A program made the translations under genes and the position numbers. Below the pieces are notes generated by a model, which was not told the origin of the DNA, did not search any database, and saw only the letters and a list, made by a program, of their open reading frames with translations. A stretch of DNA of 64,000 bases from Peredibacter starrii (GTDB lineage: Bacteria; Bdellovibrionota; Bacteriovoracia; Bacteriovoracales; Bacteriovoracaceae): positions 3,038,001 through 3,102,000 of the forward strand of contig NZ_CP139487.1 of NCBI RefSeq assembly GCF_034259205.1, in the 5' to 3' direction. Within the stretch, counting starts at the first letter, position 1. Each line of letters opens with the position of its first letter. Shown here one piece after another: positions 59,251 to 64,000 of this stretch.

Positions 59251-60645
59251 TTATAAGTTAAGCGCTCTACCCTTCGCTGCTAGAACTGCTTCACCTAACC
59301 ACTCGCCAAGAGTCGGGTGTGGGTGAATTGTAGCGAAGATTTCTTCATCAATACCTTCCATCGTACGGAACAATACGTACTCATGGATAAGCTCAGTTGC
59401 TTGAGTACCAACAATGTGGGCACCAAGAAGCTCACCGTATTTTTTACCAGTAAGAACTTTGATGAAACCTGTGTTCTCGTTAGAAGCAATCGCTTTACCG
59501 TTGGCCATGAATGGAGCTTTACCAACATTATACTCGATGCCTTTTTCTTGAAGAGCGCGCTCAGTGTAACCAACAGAAGCAACTTGTGGCTGACAGTATG
59601 TACAACCAGCAATGTTCATCTTGTCGATAGCGTGTGGGTGTTTACCAGCAAGGTGTTCAGCAGCAGTCACACCTTCGTGAGAAGCTGCGTGAGCAAGAAG
59701 TGGAGGTCCAGCAACGTCACCAATAGCGTAGATGCCTTTAGTGGTAGTTTCATACATATCGTTAACTTTGATGAAACCTTTTTCAGTTTGTACGCCGGCC
59801 TTCTCAAGACCGAAGCCGTCGATGTTACCAGTCATACCTACAGCGATTAGACCGTAGTCGAATTTGTAATCAACATTCTTACCGCCCTCTTTTACAGAGA
59901 ACGTAACGTCTTTGCCGTTATCTTTAGCAGTGATGCCTTCGATACCAAGAGACATTTTAATGCCATATTTCTTGTATGCTTTTTCTACTTCTTTAGATGA
60001 ATCAGTGTCTTCGATTGGAAGAAGGTTCTTCTGCATTTCGAAAATGTGAACGTCTACGCCGAAAGAATTCCAGAAGTAAGCGAACTCAACACCAATTGCA
60101 CCAGCACCAACGATACCGATAGATTTTGGAAGGTTCTCAAGTTTAAGGGCCTCCCAGGCACCGATCAGACGCTTTCCATTGTGCTCAAGTCCAGGGAATG
60201 AACGGTAGTGAGCACCAGTGGCGATGATTGTATTAGTTGTGTTCAACTCTTCTTTTGTACCGTTAGCAAGAGTGACTTCGATCGTCTTCGCAGACTTGAA
60301 GACACCTTTACCGTTGAATACTTCAATTTTGTTTTTCTTCATGAGGAAGGCAATACCCTTCGACATGTTGTCAGCAATCACGTTGGCACGCTTAACGGCC
60401 ACTGAGCCATCAAGACCTTTAAGATCAACGTTGATACCGAGAGATTTAAAATCTGCCAGTTCATGAACTGAGTGAGCAGACTTAAGAAGCGCTTTCGTAG
60501 GAATACAACCACGGTTTAGACATACTCCACCGAGTTTATCAGCTTCTACAATTGCTACTTTTTTACCTAATTGAGAGGCACGAATGGCAGCTACATAACC
60601 GCCGGGGCCAGCACCTAAAACAACCACATCAAATGTTTTGGCCAT
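59251..60645 (-). CDS. lpd: dihydrolipoamide dehydrogenase (E3)
   Basis: FAD-dependent flavoprotein disulfide reductase, 464 aa, that reoxidises the lipoyl group of E2 with NAD+. FAD binding is VVLGAGPGGYVAAIRA (8-23), redox cysteines are in GGVCLNRGCIPTKAL (Cys42 and Cys47), NAD binding is SIGIVGAGAIGVEFA, and the second FAD motif is GIYAIGDVAGPPLLAHAA. The active-site His-Glu pair is in IHPHPTLGE near the C-terminus. AAGGA lies a few bases before the ATG. It is upstream of the E2 gene. Confidence 0.95.
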   Translation of the reverse strand: MAKTFDVVVLGAGPGGYVAAIRASQLGKKVAIVEADKLGGVCLNRGCIPTKALLKSAHSVHELADFKSLGINVDLKGLDGSVAVKRANVIADNMSKGIAFLMKKNKIEVFNGKGVFKSAKTIEVTLANGTKEELNTTNTIIATGAHYRSFPGLEHNGKRLIGAWEALKLENLPKSIGIVGAGAIGVEFAYFWNSFGVDVHIFEMQKNLLPIEDTDSSKEVEKAYKKYGIKMSLGIEGITAKDNGKDVTFSVKEGGKNVDYKFDYGLIAVGMTGNIDGFGLEKAGVQTEKGFIKVNDMYETTTKGIYAIGDVAGPPLLAHAASHEGVTAAEHLAGKHPHAIDKMNIAGCTYCQPQVASVGYTERALQEKGIEYNVGKAPFMANGKAIASNENTGFIKVLTGKKYGELLGAHIVGTQATELIHEYVLFRTMEGIDEEIFATIHPHPTLGEWLGEAVLAAKGRALNL

Positions 60646-60764
60646 GAGGAGAATCCTTTTGTTACCACTATAACTATAAATGTCCCGAAATCATGGACTT
60701 TGCGCTCTGCACTTGTCAATGAACAAGGGGGGTTTTTAGCTAGACGAACGACTCACAAAAACGC

Positions 60765-60770
60765 TATAAG
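60765..60770 (+). promoter_or_regulatory. -10-like element before the exonuclease gene
   Basis: TATAAG ends seven bases before the ATG at 60778, with no Shine-Dalgarno site. It fits the recurring -10 plus 6-7 nt plus ATG arrangement. No good -35 is visible. Confidence 0.35.
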
Positions 60771-60777
60771 ACACTCT

Positions 60778-61677
60778 ATGTCAAGGTCGCGCTCGTCTCT
60801 GTCATTAACAACTGAGGAAATTGCCTCAATACTAACCCTTTACCCTAAAGGGCTGGTGGCCGTTGACCTTGAAACTACAGGGCTTTCTCCCTTGGTGGAT
60901 AAAATTATCGAGATCGCTGCGGTTAAAATAACTGACGCCGGTGAGGTTAGTAGCTACCACCAACTCATTAATCCTTTGATTGATATCCCTGAATTTACGA
61001 TTCAATTTCATGGTCTAAGAAACGAAGACCTAAATAATTCGCCTACGATTAAAAAGCCCCTGAAAGATTTTTGGGAGTTTGTCGGTCGTCATCCCATGAT
61101 TGCCCACAACTCAACCTTCGATCTGGGCTACCTTATCAAGGCCTCTCATGATTTCCAGATTGAGTTCCCTCCCCTGGATATCTATGACAGCTGTCGATAC
61201 GCACGTGCGATTTACAAAAATCAACCGCACTCTCCGGCAAATTTCAAACTTTCGACTCTAAGTCAGTATGTTGGGTTTGAACTCCAACATCACGTGGCGA
61301 TTGAAGACACGTATGCATGTTTGAAAATCATGGCCCATGTGGCGAAAGAAATTGTGGATCACAAAGTGGCGATGGAAAAAAGTTTCGTTTTCCGTCTCTC
61401 AAATTTCGATAAAAATGATTGTTTTAATTTCTCGACTCGTCTGAAGGGACTGACCGAGATGGTTCAAAGTAAAGATCTGGTTGAATTGGATTACCGTGGT
61501 GGTTCTGTGAATGGCCGCATTCGTCCGGTTCGTCCCATTGGTCTTATGCCTCTGCCACAAGGTCCAGTGTTGTTTGCGGAATGCTTACTCACAGGCATGA
61601 ATAAATCTTTTCTTCTGAAAAAGATCAAGTCCTTCCAGAAATTAGAAGCGAGTCTTCTGCAAAGGAACGTTACTTAG
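60778..61677 (+). CDS. DEDDh 3'-5' exonuclease (DnaQ-like)
   Basis: A 299 aa DNA or RNA exonuclease. Exo I is VAVDLETTGLSP (Asp30 and Glu32), exo II lies in HPMIAHNSTFDLGYL and exo III in HHVAIEDTYACL, matching the DEDDh form (His five residues before the last Asp). The C-terminal ~100 residues (after about 200) are an extra domain with no recognised motif (LDYRGGSVNGRIRPVRPIG). Similar to the epsilon subunit, but the extra domain suggests a separate repair nuclease. The next gene starts on the base after its stop. Confidence 0.88.
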   Translation: MSRSRSSLSLTTEEIASILTLYPKGLVAVDLETTGLSPLVDKIIEIAAVKITDAGEVSSYHQLINPLIDIPEFTIQFHGLRNEDLNNSPTIKKPLKDFWEFVGRHPMIAHNSTFDLGYLIKASHDFQIEFPPLDIYDSCRYARAIYKNQPHSPANFKLSTLSQYVGFELQHHVAIEDTYACLKIMAHVAKEIVDHKVAMEKSFVFRLSNFDKNDCFNFSTRLKGLTEMVQSKDLVELDYRGGSVNGRIRPVRPIGLMPLPQGPVLFAECLLTGMNKSFLLKKIKSFQKLEASLLQRNVT

Positions 61678-61941
61678 ATGAAAAATACATTTATCACGAA
61701 AGAAAATATGGGCCAGAGATTTACTCAGCTCATTATTCTGATTGCACACTTAGTGCTTCTCAAATGGATTCTCTATACTCTGTACGAAGGTGGAGTTCTG
61801 CCATTTAAAACTTTGATGTTCCACTTCACGGGAATTTCAATCTACGGCGCACTCTTGATCCGTACTTGTGCTTATATCTACAAACGTCAGTACTTAAAGG
61901 AGCTCGAAAAGAATGGTCGAGAGCCAAAGCTGGACAAATAG
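61678..61941 (+). CDS. small membrane protein
   Basis: An 87 aa protein with two hydrophobic segments (FTQLIILIAHLVLLKWILYTLY and LMFHFTGISIYGALLIRTCAYIY) and a charged C-terminal tail. Its ATG directly follows the exonuclease stop codon, and its end overlaps the KamA-family gene by 29 nt. Unknown function; it may be present only for coupling or may associate with the KamA-family enzyme. Confidence 0.65.
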   Translation: MKNTFITKENMGQRFTQLIILIAHLVLLKWILYTLYEGGVLPFKTLMFHFTGISIYGALLIRTCAYIYKRQYLKELEKNGREPKLDK

Positions 61942-62986
61942 TTTCAGCACGTCTTTTAAGAACATTCATGAGCTGTACCGCTTTCTTGATTGGGAACTGA
62001 CTCCCGCTCTCGAGAAGGTGGCGAAGACCTATCCGGTTTTCATTCCTCGTCGTTTAGCGGAGAAAATCAAAGTTCAAGGACCACAAAGTGTTCTGGCCCG
62101 AGAGTTTCTCCCAATTGAATCTGAACTTGATCCAGATTTTAAGGGACTTGAAGATCCAATTGGGGACAAGACTTATCACAAGGCGCCTCAGCTTATTCAT
62201 CGATACGAGTCTCGAGCACTTTTTACTCCTACAACCATTTGCCCGGTTCATTGCCGTTATTGCTTTCGTAAGAATGAACTGAATGTCGCTGATGAAATCT
62301 TCCAGCAGGATTTTGTCGAGACCATTGCTTATCTGAAAGCACATCCTGAAGTAAGTGAGATCATCTTCACGGGTGGCGATCCGCTGACTTTATCGAATGA
62401 TAAATTAGAAAAATACCTTACTGCTTTTTCAGAAGTTTCTTCGATTAAGGACATCCGTTTTCATTCACGCTATCCGGTAATTCTGCCGGAGAGAATTGAT
62501 GACGGTTTTCTGGCCCTGATGGAGAAATTCAAATCCCGTTTCAGAACCATCACCCTCGCCATTCATGCTAACCATGTGGACGAGTTTGATGAGATCAATC
62601 GTCAGGCGATTAAAAAGCTCACCAGCTCTTCGATGCAAATTCTGTCTCAAACGGTCCTGTTAAAGGGCATCAATGACAGCACCGAAGTTCTGCTGAATCT
62701 GTATCAGGAATTCATCTCACTGAAGATTCGCCCATATTATCTTCACCACCCCGATCAGGTGAAAGGTGGTATGCATTTCTACCTTCCTTTGCGCCAAGGA
62801 CGTGAAATATATCATGGACTTAGGAAGCTCATTCCGGGCTGGGCCCTGCCTCATTACGTGATCGATATTCCGGGCGGACATGGAAAAATCTCGGCCATGA
62901 ACCCCGAAAGCACCACTTTTTCTGGGCAGCTCATATCCAAAGATGGCGAGTTAGTTTCGATCCAAGAGCCTGACTTTTTTATTTAA
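61913..62986 (+). CDS. KamA-family radical SAM aminomutase (lysine 2,3-aminomutase / EF-P beta-lysylation EpmB-like)
   Basis: A 357 aa radical SAM enzyme using a [4Fe-4S] cluster and PLP. The cluster motif is CPVHCRYCFRKNEL (CxxxCxxC). EIIFTGGDPLTLSND is the usual SAM-binding GGD motif, and the PLP lysine lies in YVIDIPGGHGKIS near the C-terminus. The closest named families are lysine 2,3-aminomutase and EpmB, which makes beta-lysine for elongation factor P modification. No efp or epmA gene is in the window, so the substrate is not settled. AAAGGAG lies ten bases upstream of the start; the gene overlaps the membrane-protein gene. Confidence 0.9.
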   Translation: MVESQSWTNSFSTSFKNIHELYRFLDWELTPALEKVAKTYPVFIPRRLAEKIKVQGPQSVLAREFLPIESELDPDFKGLEDPIGDKTYHKAPQLIHRYESRALFTPTTICPVHCRYCFRKNELNVADEIFQQDFVETIAYLKAHPEVSEIIFTGGDPLTLSNDKLEKYLTAFSEVSSIKDIRFHSRYPVILPERIDDGFLALMEKFKSRFRTITLAIHANHVDEFDEINRQAIKKLTSSSMQILSQTVLLKGINDSTEVLLNLYQEFISLKIRPYYLHHPDQVKGGMHFYLPLRQGREIYHGLRKLIPGWALPHYVIDIPGGHGKISAMNPESTTFSGQLISKDGELVSIQEPDFFI

Positions 62987-63019
62987 GTTTTAGACTTCTC
63001 TGCCTAGTGCGCAATTTTC

Positions 63020-63048
63020 TTGGTGATCATCCTTTACATTGTTAAGAT
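63020..63048 (+). promoter_or_regulatory. candidate promoter with TAAGAT -10 just before the gene
   Basis: TTGGTG (63020-63025) - 17 nt - TAAGAT (63043-63048), followed by six bases and the ATG. The spacing to the start is the same as at hemA, suggesting a leaderless mRNA. Confidence 0.45.
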
Positions 63049-63054
63049 TTTCTT

Positions 63055-64000
63055 ATGAGTCAAACAATCCTCATAGAGTCCAATGAGGCCCTGAAGAAAA
63101 TCTATTCGCTGAATCTCCACACTTTCGTTGGAACAGACGTTATTTATCGCGCTAACGCTGACGATGCTCTAGCTCTACTTCGCATTCTTCCCCAGGTTTC
63201 CTTGGTAATAACTGAGGCCAAAGTTGGTGACGAAGAAACGGCCCAAAAAATCCATGAGTTCATCAAAGAGGAATCACTCAATACCAATTTAATTGTTATG
63301 GGGGATTGCCCCTCTCTCCACAATGAAGTGGTTTGTTTGCAGGAACCTGTCAGTTGGGAAAATCTCATTCGCCAGGCCGCCTCTCACTTGGGTGTGACAA
63401 TTCAAGATTCCATCAACCGAGTGAAGCCGGATTATCTGCCGGTGGGACTTTATTACTTCTACGATATTCAACGCACTCCCTGCGATATTTACATTCGAAT
63501 CAAAAAAGGTCCGAGTGATTATCAATACGTTAAACGCATTCACTCGAAAGATGTATTTGATAAATCTGTTATCAAAAAATATGAAGATCAGGGTCTGAAA
63601 GAATTTTATATCCCGAAAGACTACATTCAATACTTCACGACCTTCGTGACCAATAATCTCGTAGCAAAGCTTGAAAAGAGTGATCTTTCCCTCGAAGATA
63701 GAATTTTGACGACGGCCAATGCTCACGACATTGTTCGGGATTCCATTCAACAAATTGGCCTGGATGAAGCGACGGTCGATCTGGCAGATGCTGGCATTAA
63801 TTCGATGGTGAAGTCGGTTCAAAACTCTCCAGAGGTCGCGAACCTCCTGAAGTTTTTGTTCTCGAACAAGGTTTCCTACGCCTATCAACACTGTCACCTC
63901 CTGGCGCTCATGTGCCATTACGTTCTTTCTAAACAGAGTTGGTACAAGGAAGAACATCTTCAAATTTTGAGCTTTGTTTCCTTCTTCTCAGATGTGACTT
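63055..64000 (+). CDS. regulator with receiver-like N-terminus and degenerate HD-like domain (partial)
   Basis: An ORF of 315 codons running off the window. Residues ~1-100 look like a response-regulator-like domain (TILIESNEALKKIYSLNL, SLVITEAKV, LIVMGDCPS) without a clear phosphoacceptor Asp. Then comes a middle domain (LPVGLYYFYDIQRTPCDIYIRIKKG) and the start of an HD-GYP-like helical domain (SYAYQHCHLLALMCHYVL). At the position of the usual HD pair the sequence reads SFFSD, so the metal-binding His appears to be replaced. Such regulators are common in predatory bacteria for cyclic-di-GMP signalling, but activity is doubtful here. The C-terminus is not in the window. Confidence 0.65.
   Translation, partial: MSQTILIESNEALKKIYSLNLHTFVGTDVIYRANADDALALLRILPQVSLVITEAKVGDEETAQKIHEFIKEESLNTNLIVMGDCPSLHNEVVCLQEPVSWENLIRQAASHLGVTIQDSINRVKPDYLPVGLYYFYDIQRTPCDIYIRIKKGPSDYQYVKRIHSKDVFDKSVIKKYEDQGLKEFYIPKDYIQYFTTFVTNNLVAKLEKSDLSLEDRILTTANAHDIVRDSIQQIGLDEATVDLADAGINSMVKSVQNSPEVANLLKFLFSNKVSYAYQHCHLLALMCHYVLSKQSWYKEEHLQILSFVSFFSDVT

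Noticed and set aside
59317-59850. A 177-codon plus-strand ORF inside lpd
   Set aside because: Antisense to a clear dihydrolipoamide dehydrogenase with all active-site motifs; no start signal.
63289-63963. A 224-codon minus-strand ORF
   Set aside because: It is antisense to the well-supported regulator gene from 63055, which has a start, promoter-like element and domain features. The minus ORF has no family resemblance.
1-64000. tRNA or rRNA genes
   Set aside because: No cloverleaf with the conserved TTC-arm sequence and no 16S, 23S or 5S signature was noticed. A covariance search would be needed to exclude them fully.

Overview
The window looks like a chromosomal segment of a Gram-negative, moderately AT-rich predatory bacterium of the Bdellovibrionota, most likely Bacteriovoracia. 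This is inferred from gene content: a family of giant S74-type fibre proteins like the prey-recognition fibres of Bdellovibrio, many small secreted proteins of unknown function, an orphan CpaF-type ATPase and an HD-domain regulator. No rRNA, tRNA or CRISPR array was recognised, so the placement is not proven.

Region 1 (1-8072): the start of a Na/Pi-cotransporter gene (minus), then a plus-strand heme operon hemA - hemCD (fused) - hemL - sensor kinase - response regulator - hemE. Genes abut or overlap, so a two-component system is embedded between heme biosynthesis genes. A tiny exported peptide gene and a terminator close the block.

Region 2 (8055-29284): five tandem minus-strand genes for 1263-1511 aa fibre proteins, about 21 kb. 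Each has a variable repetitive shaft and a C-terminal peptidase S74 intramolecular chaperone domain. The first three have signal peptides and a shared N-terminal domain. The last two are lipoproteins with an IPT/TIG-like N-terminus. Four of the five genes have a sigma-28 (FliA)-like promoter, TAAN-N14-16-G(C/T)CGATAA, directly upstream; the fifth is probably cotranscribed. The same motif precedes the secreted beta-helix gene at 43599-44972. This suggests one motility-linked regulon of surface fibres and is the most interesting system here.

Region 3 (29421-40277): a cupin-GNAT fusion, CpaF and an unknown gene in one operon; unknown cytoplasmic genes; a HAD hydrolase; several exported proteins; an extended -10 promoter with a long structured leader before a 58 aa basic peptide; and a FecR-domain protein - Maf - exported protein operon.

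Region 4 (40391-53852): an IleS2-type isoleucyl-tRNA synthetase, the beta-helix protein, an outer-membrane protein, a type III polyketide synthase - membrane protein - methyltransferase operon, ribosomal protein S21, RarA, and small secreted proteins.

Region 5 (53927-64000): a membrane protein, an IS3-family element inserted in the loop of a probable terminator, an outer-membrane barrel, an orphan histidine kinase, lpd and an E2 acyltransferase of a 2-oxoacid dehydrogenase complex, then a DEDDh exonuclease - membrane protein - KamA-family radical SAM operon, and the start of a regulator with a degenerate HD-like domain cut by the window end. Several genes have a -10-like hexamer placed 6-7 nt before the start codon with no Shine-Dalgarno site, which suggests leaderless transcription.
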